A DNA stretch of 64,000 nucleotides, from assembly GCF_963675585.1 (NCBI RefSeq), contig NZ_OY776414.1, positions 971,001 through 1,035,000 of the forward strand. The letters run 5' to 3'. This DNA comes from an uncultured Draconibacterium sp. (GTDB taxonomy: Bacteria > Bacteroidota > Bacteroidia > Bacteroidales > Prolixibacteraceae). A program made the translations under genes and the position numbers. The notes under the pieces were generated by a model. The model was not told the DNA's origin, did no database searches, and was given only the letters and a program-made list of their open reading frames with translations. Shown one piece after another: positions 43,685-52,861 of this stretch (position 1 is its first letter; the number at the start of each line of letters is the position of its first letter).

Positions 43685-45289
43685 ATGGCAGATTTTAAAT
43701 ACCAAAAACCATTTCCAATTTTAAAAGACGATACAGAATATCGTTTACTGACAAAAGATTATGTATCGACCATTGATGTTGATGGAAGAAAAATAGTAAA
43801 AGTGGATCCAGAAGGATTAGAAATGCTGGCTAAAGAAGCATTTTCTGATGTGTCATTTTATTTGCGTGCAACACATTTAGAAAAGTTGGCAAAAATTCTG
43901 GAAGACCCTGAAGCGACTGATAATGATCGTTTTGTGGCACATACCATGTTGATGAACCAGGCTGTGTCGGCCGAAGGTGAATTACCAACTTGTCAGGACA
44001 CCGGAACTGCCATTGTAATGGGGAAAAAGGGCGAGAATGTTTTTACCGGTTGCAACGATGCCGAACATCTTTCAAAGGGTATTTTTAATACCTACGCTGA
44101 ACGTAACCTGCGTTATTCTCAGGTGGTGCCGTTTACTATGACCAAAGAAAAAAATACAGGTACGAATTTACCTGCTCAGATTGATATTTATGCTGAACAA
44201 GGAAGTAGTTACGAGTTTTTGTTCATCACAAAAGGTGGTGGTTCAGGAAATAAAACCTTTTTATATCAGCAAACAAAATCGTTGTTAACCGAGGAGAACC
44301 TTAGCAAATTTGTTAAGGAAAAAATTATGGACCTTGGTACTTCGGCTTGTCCTCCCTATCATTTGGCTTTGGTAATTGGTGGAACTTCGGCGGAAGCTAC
44401 TTTGGCAGCAGTTAAAAAGGCTTCGGCAGGTTATTTCGACAACTTACCAACCGAAGGTAATGAAGGTGGCCAGGCGTTCCGCGATTTGGAATGGGAAGAA
44501 AAAGTGACTAAAATTTGCCAGGAAAGTGGAGTAGGAGCTCAGTTTGGTGGTAAATATTTTGTGCATGATGTTCGCGTTATTCGTTTGCCACGCCACGCTG
44601 CATCATGTCCGGTTGGTTTAGGAGTTAGTTGTAGTGCCGACAGAAACATTAAGGCAAAAATTAATGCCGACGGAATTTTTCTTGAAGAACTGGAGAAAAA
44701 TCCGGCACGTTTCTTACCTGCAAAAGCGCCTGCGATGAGTCCGGCCGTTGACATCGATTTGGATCAACCAATGGAAGATATTTTGAAAGAGTTGACTAAA
44801 TATCCAACCAAAACGCGACTGAATTTAAGTGGAACCTTAATTGTTGCACGCGACATTGCACACGCACAGATTAAACAAATGATTGACGAAGGTAAACCAA
44901 TGCCTGAGTACTTTAAAAATCATCCGGTTTATTATGCAGGTCCTGCAAAAACTCCAAAAGGAATGGCTTCAGGTAGTTTTGGCCCAACAACTGCAGGAAG
45001 AATGGATCCATACGTCGACGAATTCCAAAGCCTGGGCGGATCGTTGATTATGCTTGCCAAAGGAAACCGTTCGTTGCAAGTAACCGAAGCTTGTAAAAAG
45101 TACGGTGGTTTTTATCTTGGATCGATTGGTGGACCAGCTGCTATTTTGGCAAAAAACAGTATTAAGTCTGTTGAAGTGGTTGATTTTGAAGATTTGGGTA
45201 TGGAAGCTGTTCGTAAGATTCGTGTTGAGAATTTTCCTGCCTTTATTATTGTCGACGATAAAGGAAATGATTTCTTTAAAGAATTGTAA
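43685..45289 (+). CDS. fumA/fumB-type: Fumarate hydratase, class I (iron-sulfur)
   Basis: A 534-residue single-chain class I fumarase interconverting fumarate and malate. Three cysteines for the [4Fe-4S] cluster can be placed at Cys103 (PTCQDTG), Cys222 (SACPPYH) and Cys308 (ASCPVGLG). The alpha-domain (about 1-325) is fused to the beta-domain (about 340-534, with [16 protein letters not shown] and [15 protein letters not shown]), as in FumA/FumB. The oxygen-labile cluster suits an anaerobic or microaerobic cell. It has its own promoter and terminator. It complements the ATP-type PEP carboxykinase in a succinate-forming branch. Confidence 0.96.
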   Translation: MADFKYQKPFPILKDDTEYRLLTKDYVSTIDVDGRKIVKVDPEGLEMLAKEAFSDVSFYLRATHLEKLAKILEDPEATDNDRFVAHTMLMNQAVSAEGELPTCQDTGTAIVMGKKGENVFTGCNDAEHLSKGIFNTYAERNLRYSQVVPFTMTKEKNTGTNLPAQIDIYAEQGSSYEFLFITKGGGSGNKTFLYQQTKSLLTEENLSKFVKEKIMDLGTSACPPYHLALVIGGTSAEATLAAVKKASAGYFDNLPTEGNEGGQAFRDLEWEEKVTKICQESGVGAQFGGKYFVHDVRVIRLPRHAASCPVGLGVSCSADRNIKAKINADGIFLEELEKNPARFLPAKAPAMSPAVDIDLDQPMEDILKELTKYPTKTRLNLSGTLIVARDIAHAQIKQMIDEGKPMPEYFKNHPVYYAGPAKTPKGMASGSFGPTTAGRMDPYVDEFQSLGGSLIMLAKGNRSLQVTEACKKYGGFYLGSIGGPAAILAKNSIKSVEVVDFEDLGMEAVRKIRVENFPAFIIVDDKGNDFFKEL

Positions 45290-45308
45290 AAAGAAAAATA
45301 TAGATATT

Positions 45309-45346
45309 AAAACGCCTTCAGTTCTATTTGCTGAAGGCGTTTTTTT
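45309..45346 (+). terminator. Terminator of fumarase
   Basis: AAAACGCCTTCAG (45309-45321) and CTGAAGGCGTTTT (45331-45343) form a perfect 13-bp stem followed by T, 20 bases after the stop. Confidence 0.95.
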
Positions 45347-45394
45347 ATGCTTATAACTAACGTTCAAAATAATTTAGCTTGTAAGAATAGAAAA

Positions 45395-45491
45395 AAGGGT
45401 AGAACAATATGGACGCTTTTTGAAGATGATTGATATTTTACAAACCCCTAAACACAAAACCAATCATAAATACAGAAGTTGCTCTACCCTT
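45395..45491. repeat. 97-bp imperfect inverted repeat with an enclosed short frame
   Basis: The arm AAGGGTAGAACAA (45395-45407) and the reverse complement of TTGCTCTACCCTT (45479-45491) differ at one base out of 13. They lie in the 353-base space between the fumarase and META-protein genes. A 34-codon frame, ATG 45426 to TAA 45530, runs out through the right arm (MIDILQTPKHK...). The layout resembles an insertion-sequence end or a small MITE-like remnant, but no transposase family is recognised. 45531-45642 holds nothing else I can name. Confidence 0.4.
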
Positions 45492-45642
45492 AAATTTTAT
45501 CTTTTTTCAATCACGAAATCGATATCCTAATTCGATTTCAGCAGTAAGTTACGAATAAAATATCTACAAAACCAAATAATGTGGTTTGCAGTAATTCCTC
45601 TAACCTGACTGTTTTATGGATTCCATCGAGTACTGCTAAAAC

Positions 45643-46644
45643 TTAATCTGTTTTGCGCAATTGAAGAATTCGTCTCCCTTCGGCATCAAATAAAATAAGT
45701 TTTAGATTGTGTATTTCATACGATTTTACATCGTTTATGGCAGCGTTAAACTTATCAGCATTGGTCATGTCAGGGCACATCATTCTTGTTCCGGCAAGTG
45801 GTCCAATTTCAATTTCGGTATTGGTAAGCCGGGTAAGTTTCCCTTTAAAATTATTACATCCGTGGGTACCCATAATTTGCATTTGCTCGCTGTGAATCTC
45901 AATCTGAGGAGCTGCTGCAGATACCGATTCACCACGTATGAATTCAACAACCCAAATGTCGTTAATTAAAACCATCGGTTCTGCAGTTTTACTACATTCA
46001 AGAACAACCGAACCATTTGTGTCCATAAAATACAGCTTATTTTTTTCTGTGCGAAAGGTTTTAACCTTCGAAATTGCCTGGTTAAACCGGTCAGGAATAG
46101 CCATTTCGGGACACATTTTACGGGTTGCCGCCAGTGGCCCCAGTTCAATAAATCCTCCATCAATGGTTAAAACTGTACCCGAATAGTTGTTGCACCCGTC
46201 TGTGCCATTTATTGTCATTTCTGCAATATCAATTGCTATTTGAGGCTTTTGTACCGTTGAAGTTATAGCCGCACCATTTATTTTTATTACCTCCCAATTC
46301 CCATTTAGAAAGTACTTCGTATCTTCCTTTTTCTCTAAAATTGTTACAAGTGTGTATTTGATCGACGAAGCATCTGCAGGAATATTTTGAAGTTTTTCTT
46401 CTTTTACTTCCAGTTTATAAATGAAGCCCGGTTCATAGGTAAATCCTTCAATTTTAGAATAAAAGTTTTGCCATTGACCTTCAATTATCTTTTCTCCTTT
46501 TTGAATAAGCATACAATTCATGGGCGTTAAACCAGTACAATCTACAGTATAGCTGTTAATCCAATAAGTGAAGGTATTTTTTTGAAGCGTTGATGAACAC
46601 GAAATAGCAAGAATAATAATTGCCAATAAGAATGTATTTCTCAT
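45643..46644 (-). CDS. Lipoprotein with DUF4377 and two META domains
   Basis: A 333-residue lipoprotein (lipobox LAISC, Cys16). Residues about 25-108 match the DUF4377 pattern (DCTGLTPMNCMLIQKGE, IEGFTYEPGFIYKLEV). Two META/HslJ-like domains follow (about 115-220 and 228-333), each with the GCNN(Y/F) and GPLA(A/G)TR(K/M)MCP signatures. In the HslJ group META domains are linked to heat-stress or drug tolerance and to cell-surface stability, but no activity is established. The paired domains look like an internal duplication. It has a single gene layout with 141 bases to the next gene upstream. Confidence 0.88.
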   Translation of the reverse strand: MRNTFLLAIIILAISCSSTLQKNTFTYWINSYTVDCTGLTPMNCMLIQKGEKIIEGQWQNFYSKIEGFTYEPGFIYKLEVKEEKLQNIPADASSIKYTLVTILEKKEDTKYFLNGNWEVIKINGAAITSTVQKPQIAIDIAEMTINGTDGCNNYSGTVLTIDGGFIELGPLAATRKMCPEMAIPDRFNQAISKVKTFRTEKNKLYFMDTNGSVVLECSKTAEPMVLINDIWVVEFIRGESVSAAAPQIEIHSEQMQIMGTHGCNNFKGKLTRLTNTEIEIGPLAGTRMMCPDMTNADKFNAAINDVKSYEIHNLKLILFDAEGRRILQLRKTD

Positions 46645-46785
46645 GATTGTTTTACGTTTGCAAGTTATAGATCTTGCAAATTACAATATTTAGAACAAAA
46701 GTGCCCCGGATACCACCAAAATCCTTCAAAAGTAAAATTCCATTTGACAGAGAAAATTACAGAACACCTGGAAAACGTTTCTTTG

Positions 46786-47358
46786 TTAACCGATTTTAAT
46801 CTTGTATTTATGCAACAATCCCGGCAGAGTTTCCATTGAGAATTTAGCTCCGCTTATCTGATTTTGTTCGGGATAAATGTTAAAATTAAATGAAGTTCTC
46901 AGGTCTGCTCTACGAAGATTTGTTTGAGAAAAAGTTGCTCCGGCAAAATCACATTCCGTAAAATTTGCTTCTGATAAATCAGCCTGCGAAAAGTCAACTT
47001 CGTGTAAACTACATTTGGTGAAAACCGTTTTTTTAAGCTTTACTTTGAAGAACGATGAATAGTTTAACAGGCATGTTGTAAATGTAAACTCGAGTAAGAA
47101 TGGATTGCACTCATCGAATTGTAAACCAATTAGTTTGCACGAATTAAAATGTACATTTTTAAATGCTGTGTTTCTGATTTTTGTGTTGCTAAAGTCACAG
47201 TTTTCAAACCGGCAATCTTCAAAACTAAAATCGCTTAAATTGGCATTTGAAAAGGAACAATCAATAAAAGTACAATTTTCATAATCTGAAATCTCAACTT
47301 CGCTATCGGAGAAAATAATGTTTTTAAAGTTCTGGTCGGTAATGTATTGCTTACTCAT
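46786..47358 (-). CDS. Pentapeptide-repeat protein
   Basis: A 190-residue protein made largely of A(D/N)LXX-type pentapeptides, for example CSFSNANLSDFSFEDC and SQADLSEANFTECDFAGATF, expected to fold as a right-handed quadrilateral beta-helix. The pattern is interrupted near 75-110 (CNPFLLEFTFTTC), as in Qnr- and MfpA-like gyrase-protecting proteins, which share this length. Gyrase protection is only a possibility; many pentapeptide proteins have no known role. The ATG overlaps the stop of the VOC-protein gene (ATGA), so the two are co-translated. Confidence 0.87.
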   Translation of the reverse strand: MSKQYITDQNFKNIIFSDSEVEISDYENCTFIDCSFSNANLSDFSFEDCRFENCDFSNTKIRNTAFKNVHFNSCKLIGLQFDECNPFLLEFTFTTCLLNYSSFFKVKLKKTVFTKCSLHEVDFSQADLSEANFTECDFAGATFSQTNLRRADLRTSFNFNIYPEQNQISGAKFSMETLPGLLHKYKIKIG

Positions 47359-47720
47359 TTTCTGAATTCTATTAGTTCTATTGGAGCACCGTTGTGTTCT
47401 ATCATTGCAACACGTATTCCCTCTATTGGATGATTTGGCTCTGTAATAATTGTGAGTTCACGATTTGCCAATTCGTAATCTAAATCTTCAACTTCAAAAG
47501 CCAGGTGTGGTATTTTCTGAATTAATGGGTGTATGGGGCTGTCTTTATCAAAACGCATCCATTCCACACCAAAAGGACTTGTTGGAAAACCTGAATGATA
47601 AAATTTGAATTGAGGCATGTATTTTTCATCAGCCATTTTTTTTGTGGTTGGAATTCCCAGGTGATGATACTTCCATCCCCACTTTTGGATGGCTTCGGGT
47701 GGTTCATATTCAAGTCTCAT
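47355..47720 (-). CDS. VOC-superfamily (glyoxalase-like) protein
   Basis: A 121-residue vicinal-oxygen-chelate fold protein (KYHHLGIPTTKK, PHLAFEVEDLDYEL, IEGIRVAMIEHNGAPIELIEF). The histidine near 20 and the C-terminal glutamate are consistent with metal ligands. The substrate is unknown. It lies 9 bases downstream of the rhlE stop and overlaps the pentapeptide gene by 4 bases, so rhlE, this gene and the pentapeptide gene may be one transcript. Confidence 0.82.
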   Translation of the reverse strand: MRLEYEPPEAIQKWGWKYHHLGIPTTKKMADEKYMPQFKFYHSGFPTSPFGVEWMRFDKDSPIHPLIQKIPHLAFEVEDLDYELANRELTIITEPNHPIEGIRVAMIEHNGAPIELIEFRK

Positions 47721-47729
47721 GATTTTGTT

Positions 47730-49055
47730 TTATCTGGAACGAGAACGTGAACGATTTGTAGAGTTTGGTCGATTCGAATCACGTCGCCGTTTGTTATTGT
47801 TTTTTCTTGTGCCTTGGCCATGCCCTTTTCTTTCTCCTTCTTGTCCCGGGCGTGGTTTTCGTTTCGGACGTTGATTGGATTGCGCCGGCTTTTTTCTGGC
47901 AGGTGTTTCTTCAACATCGCCAATAAAAGGGTGGTTTTCAATTACCGGAATTCGTTGGTTGATTAATTTCTGAATACCGCGCAAATAGGGTTTTTCGTCT
48001 GTATCGCAAAACGAAAGAGCAATTCCACTTGCACTGGCTCTTCCTGTTCTGCCAATTCGATGTACATAAGTTTCTTCGATGTTTGGCAGATCGAAATTTA
48101 TAACCAATGACAGTTCTTTAACATCTATTCCCCGGGCGGCAATATCAGTGGCTATTAAAACCTTTGTTTCACCACTCTTAAAGTTGCTTAAGGCACTTTG
48201 TCGTGCTCCCTGCGATTTGTTTCCGTGTATTGCTTCCGAATTAATTTGTGCCCCTTTCAAAAATTTAACAATTTTATCGGCACCGTGTTTTGTGCGCGAA
48301 AAAACCAGACAAGTTTCGTATTCTTCTGTTTTTAACAAATGAGTTAATAGCTTTGGTTTATTGCGCTTGCTTACGAAATAAACAGCTTGTTTTACTTTTT
48401 CTGCTGTTGTTTGTTCAGGTTGAATGGTAACACGTTGTGGATTGCCTCCAACTATTTTTTCTGAAAGTTGAAGAATATCCAAAGGCATAGTTGCCGAAAA
48501 AAATAAAGACTGGCGTTTGTTGGGAAGTTTTGCGAGTATTTTACGAATGTCGTGGATAAATCCCATGTCGAGCATACGATCGGCTTCGTCAAGTACAAAA
48601 TATTCGACGTGTTTTAGCGAGATAAATCCCTGATCCATTAAATCGAGTAATCTTCCCGGAGTGGCAACCAGAACCTCAACACCCCGACGAAGCGCATCGG
48701 TTTGAGCGTTTTGTTTAACGCCGCCAAAAATTACCGTGTTTTTTATACCCGTATATTTTCCGTATTTCGTGAAACTTTCCTGAATTTGAATGGCCAGTTC
48801 GCGGGTTGGTGTAACAATTAATGCTTTTACATCGCGAAATCCACTTTTTAGATTTTTGTTAGTATAAATATGCTGCAATATTGGAATGGCAAAAGCAGCC
48901 GTTTTTCCCGTACCGGTTTGAGCGCATCCCAACAAATTTTTTCGGAGTAATAAACTTGGAATCGATTGTTCCTGAATGGGTGTTGGTGTATGGTAACCTT
49001 CAGCGTCGAGCGCCTTAAGTATCGGTTCAATAATTTCTAATTCTTCAAATGTCAT
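47730..49055 (-). CDS. rhlE: DEAD-box RNA helicase, RhlE type
   Basis: A 441-residue ATP-dependent RNA helicase. Q motif region TPTPIQEQSIP, motif I AQTGTGKT (45-52), TPTREL, motif II VLDEADRMLDMGF, motif III FSATMP, ARGIDV and motif VI HRIGRTGRA are all intact. The C-terminal tail (about 370-441) is strongly basic and rich in Lys, Arg, Asn and Ser (ending RSRSRSR), as in RhlE proteins that act on ribosome assembly or cold adaptation. It is divergent from a second DEAD-box gene 118-170 bases away. Confidence 0.95.
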   Translation of the reverse strand: MTFEELEIIEPILKALDAEGYHTPTPIQEQSIPSLLLRKNLLGCAQTGTGKTAAFAIPILQHIYTNKNLKSGFRDVKALIVTPTRELAIQIQESFTKYGKYTGIKNTVIFGGVKQNAQTDALRRGVEVLVATPGRLLDLMDQGFISLKHVEYFVLDEADRMLDMGFIHDIRKILAKLPNKRQSLFFSATMPLDILQLSEKIVGGNPQRVTIQPEQTTAEKVKQAVYFVSKRNKPKLLTHLLKTEEYETCLVFSRTKHGADKIVKFLKGAQINSEAIHGNKSQGARQSALSNFKSGETKVLIATDIAARGIDVKELSLVINFDLPNIEETYVHRIGRTGRASASGIALSFCDTDEKPYLRGIQKLINQRIPVIENHPFIGDVEETPARKKPAQSNQRPKRKPRPGQEGERKGHGQGTRKNNNKRRRDSNRPNSTNRSRSRSR

Positions 49056-49172
49056 ATAATCTTATAAAAACACAAAGTAAAGTAAATGTTTTCGAAAATG
49101 TAGCTAAATCAGGGAAATGGGGTTCAAATACCAAGCAAATGTTGCCATGTGCTATTTGAAACAGAAAAAATA

Positions 49173-49203
49173 ATTGTCGTTCAGGAATTTAGCAGTACTT
49201 TCG
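49173..49203 (+). promoter_or_regulatory. Promoter of the second DEAD-box helicase gene
   Basis: TTG (49174-49176) and TACTTTCG (49196-49203, one change from TAnnTTTG) are separated by 19 bases. The box continues into CGGCAAA, a common Bacteroidota form. Because the -33 box occupies an in-frame TTG at 49174, translation must begin further down. Confidence 0.6.
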
Positions 49204-49227
49204 CGGCAAATTATTAAAAGAACTGTT

Positions 49228-50349
49228 TTGAATAAATTTGAAGAATTAGGAGTCGGCAAAAAATTTGTAAAAGGTTTGAACGACCTAAACATTACTATAC
49301 CAACCGAAATACAAAATAAGGTAATACCCATTTTAATATCGTCGAATACCGATTTGGTGGGGCAGGCGCAAACCGGTACCGGGAAAACCGCGGCTTACGG
49401 ATTGCCATTGCTTCAAAAAGTAGATGCCGGTCAGAAGAAAATTCAAGGCTTAATTCTTTGTCCAACACGCGAATTAGGGCAACAAATTGCAAAGCAGCTA
49501 TTTAAGTATACAAAATATTCAGCCAAAATATTTACCGAAGCGGTTTATGGAGGAGCACCTATTGAGAAACAATTAGTGGCACTTCGCAGACCAACACACA
49601 TTATTGTTGCCACTCCGGGCCGTTTAATTGATTTGGTAAAACGAGATGCCGTTGATTTAAGCAACGTAAAAACTGTAATTCTCGACGAAGCCGACGAAAT
49701 GTTAAGTATGGGTTTTAAGTCTGAATTGGACGAAATTCTTCGCTACACCTCTTCGGCCGAAAACAAATGGTTATTTTCGGCCACAATGCCGCAAGGTATT
49801 AAACAAATTGTTACTGATCATTTGGCAGCCAATGCCATTCGTATTGAAGTGAACGAAAAAAATGTGGTAAATAAAAATATTGAACATCAGTACATTGTTT
49901 GTGAAGAGACGGACAAACTGCATTCGCTTATGCAATTCCTAAAAAAGGAAGGAACAAACCGTGGTGTAATTTTTTGTCGGACAAAAGTGGCAGCAAAAAA
50001 ATTAAGCCAGCAACTTACTGCTAAAAATATTGCGGTAGGAGCCATTCATGGTGATTTGTTACAAAAGGAGCGCGATAAAGTTATGCGGGCCTTTAAAAAC
50101 GAATCGCTTCGATTGTTGGTGGCTACTGACCTGGCAGCACGCGGGATAGATATTGAAGCACTCTCGTTTGTGGTACATTATCAATTGCCCGATAAAGATG
50201 AGTATTATACGCATCGAAGCGGAAGAACTGCACGTGCAGGCAAAAAGGGAATTTCGCTGAGTTTAATCACTCCGTTCGAAACCAAACAAATTCGATTCTA
50301 CGAAAAAAGTTTACACATCGCATTTAATCAAATTACTTTGGGGGTTTGA
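49228..50349 (+). CDS. DEAD-box RNA helicase without C-terminal extension
   Basis: A 373-residue DEAD-box helicase core with QAQTGTGKTAAYGLP, CPTRELGQQI, VILDEADEMLSMGF, FSATMPQ, GVIFCRTK, DLAARGIDI and HRSGRTARAG all intact. The start is a TTG at 49228 (MNKFEELGVGKKF), chosen because no ATG precedes motif I and because the upstream TTG at 49174 lies inside the promoter. It has essentially no tail after the helicase core, unlike the divergent rhlE gene. Likely roles are RNA unwinding in ribosome assembly or decay. Confidence 0.9.
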   Translation: MNKFEELGVGKKFVKGLNDLNITIPTEIQNKVIPILISSNTDLVGQAQTGTGKTAAYGLPLLQKVDAGQKKIQGLILCPTRELGQQIAKQLFKYTKYSAKIFTEAVYGGAPIEKQLVALRRPTHIIVATPGRLIDLVKRDAVDLSNVKTVILDEADEMLSMGFKSELDEILRYTSSAENKWLFSATMPQGIKQIVTDHLAANAIRIEVNEKNVVNKNIEHQYIVCEETDKLHSLMQFLKKEGTNRGVIFCRTKVAAKKLSQQLTAKNIAVGAIHGDLLQKERDKVMRAFKNESLRLLVATDLAARGIDIEALSFVVHYQLPDKDEYYTHRSGRTARAGKKGISLSLITPFETKQIRFYEKSLHIAFNQITLGV

Positions 50350-50405
50350 TGAAACCGAAGGTATTAGTATTAAAAAAGGATGAATGAATATCCTTTTTTG
50401 GCAGT

Positions 50406-50852
50406 TTAGTAAACTTCGTTTATCAAATTTACTTTTCCCTGAAAAGAAAATTGGTCGCCAACTTGTTTTGTGTGAAGTAGTTTGCCAATGGGAGAGGCCA
50501 ATGAGATACAATAATAAATTTCATTATTTATTTCAATTTTTCCTAAAGCCGAAGAAATAAAATAATTGTTTTGAGTTGTTTTTACAATGCTGCCAAATTC
50601 AACAATAGTCGATTTTTTACTTGTGTCAATCTGCAACAATTCATGTTTCAGGTTTTCGGTTTTATTGAGTTGAATACGGTTTTTTTCAACCTCCATTTGC
50701 ATTAGTGTACGTCCAGTTTCGTATTTGTCGCCAACACTGCTTTTGGTTTCGTTATCCCGCGATTCCTTTGCCGATTCGATTGCAATACGCACCAACTCAA
50801 TTCGTTGATCGAGCAATGTTATTATCTTTTGTAAGAGAAGTTCTTTAATCAT
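50406..50852 (-). CDS. GreA/GreB C-terminal-domain family protein
   Basis: A 148-residue protein. The N-terminal half is helical and charged (ESAKESRDNETKSSVGDKYETGR, coiled-coil-like). The C-terminal half, from about 80, resembles the GreA/GreB FKBP-like domain (IVEFGSIVKTTQNNYFISSALGKIEI, SLASPIGKLLHTKQVGDQFSF). Such proteins occur throughout Bacteroidota and are often misnamed 3-oxoacyl-ACP synthase. The N-terminal coiled coil lacks a clear match to the acidic tip that lets Gre factors trigger transcript cleavage, so binding to RNA polymerase without cleavage is possible. Confidence 0.8.
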   Translation of the reverse strand: MIKELLLQKIITLLDQRIELVRIAIESAKESRDNETKSSVGDKYETGRTLMQMEVEKNRIQLNKTENLKHELLQIDTSKKSTIVEFGSIVKTTQNNYFISSALGKIEINNEIYYCISLASPIGKLLHTKQVGDQFSFQGKVNLINEVY

Positions 50853-50920
50853 TTTCAGTATAAATGACTAAAGATAGATAAGATGTAAAAAGCAGCAAAT
50901 ATTAGTTGCCAAAATCTATC

Positions 50921-52045
50921 TTATAACTGAATGTAAAAGGTTGTTCCTTCATCGGGAGTGCTGGTAAACCACACCTTGCCTTTTAAGTATTTTTCGCCCA
51001 ACAGTTTCATCGAATAGGTTCCAACTCCTCTGCCAGCACCTTTTGTTGAATAAAAGCGCTTAAACAATTCGTCTTGAATGTTTTGAGGAATGACACTATT
51101 ATTATGAACTGAGAACTGAACTGATTCATTTATTCTTTTACAATTGAGTGTGATCTCATCGTTTGGAGAATTCGACTCAATTGCATTTTTTATCATGTTT
51201 CCTAAAATGCGGTTTAATAAAACCCGGTCGGTATTTACATTTGTGTATTCGGCTTCGGGGTGAATTTTGATCTGTTTTCCAAAATTTAGTTCGTGATTGA
51301 CATACAATTTTTGTATGTCCTTTAATATGAACATTGAATCAACTTCAAAAAATTTGGCTTGTAAATCACCGCGTTCGGCCGCGGCAAACTCGCGTTGCGC
51401 TTTAATTTCGTCGATTAAACTGCCGGCTGCACTTTCAATTGTTTCGGCAATGTCGAACATCTCTTTCGGATCGTCTATTTCTTTTAAAATGGCAGATAAG
51501 CCTGAAATAGCTCCTGCACTGTTTAAAATGTCATGTATAAAAACTCTCTCAAGCGACTTTCTTCTTTTTTCGTCACGGATATCGATGATTGAAAAGATGG
51601 TAAGTTTTTCACCTTCCAGCTCGAGAGGAGTGGCTGTAACATTTAAGTCAATGGCATCGTTGTCGACAGTTAAAACCTGGCATTCTTTTGTGGCTTTTGT
51701 TCCTTTGTGCGATTCCGATATGGCCTGGTAAGCACCGCACGACTGGCAGACTTTTGATCCTCCACATCCGTTTACCGATTTAAATGCGTTACGGCAGTTA
51801 AATGTCTCGCCCGGTTTTTTCCCAATAATAGGTTCTTCGTTAAAAGTTTTACAGAAATCCTTATAACTTTTGTTGGCATATATCACCTGACGGTATTTAT
51901 TCAAAATAAGAACCATCTGAGATATTGATTCAACAAAACTTACCAGTTGCTTATTTCTAAGTACTAAATTGGATTGGCTTTCTAATTGACCATTCGTATA
52001 ACGCTTAGCCGGAGCAAAGCTCGTTAGGGTAAAGTCTTCAAACAT
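50921..52045 (-). CDS. Cytosolic PAS-domain sensor histidine kinase with four-cysteine cluster
   Basis: A 374-residue histidine kinase without membrane segments. After about 30 residues comes a PAS-like domain (about 35-165) containing Cys84, Cys94, Cys100 and Cys103 (FNCRN, GCGGSKVCQSCGA), then a phosphoacceptor helix with His171 (IHDILNSAG) and an ATPase domain (NMIKNAIES, GAGRGVGTYSMKLLGE). The cysteine spacing suggests a metal or iron-sulfur site and thus redox or metal sensing. The ATG at 52045 is preferred over 52084 because AGAAGGA precedes it by six bases; the longer form adds 13 residues. No response regulator is adjacent. Confidence 0.87.
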   Translation of the reverse strand: MFEDFTLTSFAPAKRYTNGQLESQSNLVLRNKQLVSFVESISQMVLILNKYRQVIYANKSYKDFCKTFNEEPIIGKKPGETFNCRNAFKSVNGCGGSKVCQSCGAYQAISESHKGTKATKECQVLTVDNDAIDLNVTATPLELEGEKLTIFSIIDIRDEKRRKSLERVFIHDILNSAGAISGLSAILKEIDDPKEMFDIAETIESAAGSLIDEIKAQREFAAAERGDLQAKFFEVDSMFILKDIQKLYVNHELNFGKQIKIHPEAEYTNVNTDRVLLNRILGNMIKNAIESNSPNDEITLNCKRINESVQFSVHNNSVIPQNIQDELFKRFYSTKGAGRGVGTYSMKLLGEKYLKGKVWFTSTPDEGTTFYIQL

Positions 52046-52185
52046 ACACGTCCTTCTAATGGGTTTGTACGTGCAATGTACCATTCATTCAGCACTTAAT
52101 CAATTGTTTAAGGCTGATTTTTGCTCAGTAATTTTGAAGCAAAAATCAGCAATATTGGAAGGCTTTTTTAATTTCGGGAAGGGAC

Positions 52186-52224
52186 AAAAAAAAGCTGTCT
52201 CAATAATCCATTGAAACAGCTTTT
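52186..52224 (-). terminator. Terminator of the acetate transporter gene
   Basis: On the minus strand AAAAGCTGTTTCAAT pairs with ATTGAGACAGCTTTT (one G-U) around a 5-base loop and is followed by more T, 26 bases after the stop at 52250. Confidence 0.9.
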
Positions 52225-52249
52225 CCGAATTGTATTTTTTTTTGACGTA

Positions 52250-52822
52250 TTATTTAGCTTTTTGAGCCCAGGCAGTACCTACCGGTAAAACAGTCTTTCC
52301 GGCCAAATCATTGATGATGATTGAAGCCATCATGTACCATGCCGACAGTGCACAGAAAATTAATTCGTATCCTGCTACCACGTTCATTTTTGGGAATCCA
52401 AAATGCCCAATGATTAATAGTATAAAACCAATTTCGAGTAAAACAAAAGTAATTGCCATGGCTTTGTGTACGTAAAAAGATGCAAAGGTTAAAATTGCTG
52501 TGTAAAGTGCCCAGGCAACCAAATACCAACCCACATCGGTGTGCGATGCCGAATAAATTTCGAAATGGTTTAGTAACCAAATAATTGCCAGGCCAATCCA
52601 AAATGATCCATAAGCAGTAAATGCACTAAATCCAAAGTTGTTGCCGAGTTTTTGTTCCATAAATCCGGCAATAAATTGTGCCAAACCACCAAAAATTAAA
52701 CCCATGGCCAATACTGGTCCAATACCTAATAATCCAATGTTATGGATTTGTAAAAGTAAAGTTGTTAATCCAAAACCAGCCAGTCCTACTACCGCTGGGT
52801 TACCCATTTTTTGCGTACTCAT
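52250..52822 (-). CDS. satP-like: Acetate/succinate uptake transporter (GPR1/FUN34/YaaH family)
   Basis: A 190-residue membrane protein with six hydrophobic segments. The family signature near the N terminus is GNPAVVGLAGFGLTT (about 7-21), followed by FGGLAQFIAGFMEQ and FGFSAFTAYGSFWIGLA. The family moves acetate, and in some members succinate, as channel or proton symporter. A TATTTTCG promoter-like box lies 32 bases upstream. It stands alone in its transcription unit. Confidence 0.93.
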   Translation of the reverse strand: MSTQKMGNPAVVGLAGFGLTTLLLQIHNIGLLGIGPVLAMGLIFGGLAQFIAGFMEQKLGNNFGFSAFTAYGSFWIGLAIIWLLNHFEIYSASHTDVGWYLVAWALYTAILTFASFYVHKAMAITFVLLEIGFILLIIGHFGFPKMNVVAGYELIFCALSAWYMMASIIINDLAGKTVLPVGTAWAQKAK

Positions 52823-52853
52823 TTCTATTGTGTTAATGTTGAAAATAAGGGCG

Positions 52854-52861
52854 CGAAAATA
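52854..52861 (-). promoter_or_regulatory. Candidate -7 box of the acetate transporter gene
   Basis: The minus strand reads TATTTTCG then CGCCC, one base from TAnnTTTG and with the typical downstream C-rich start region. No -33 box was identified. The remainder of the gap to 53065 contains a 9-bp hairpin TTAGAAATG/CATTTCTAA (52943-52973) without a T run. Confidence 0.35.
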
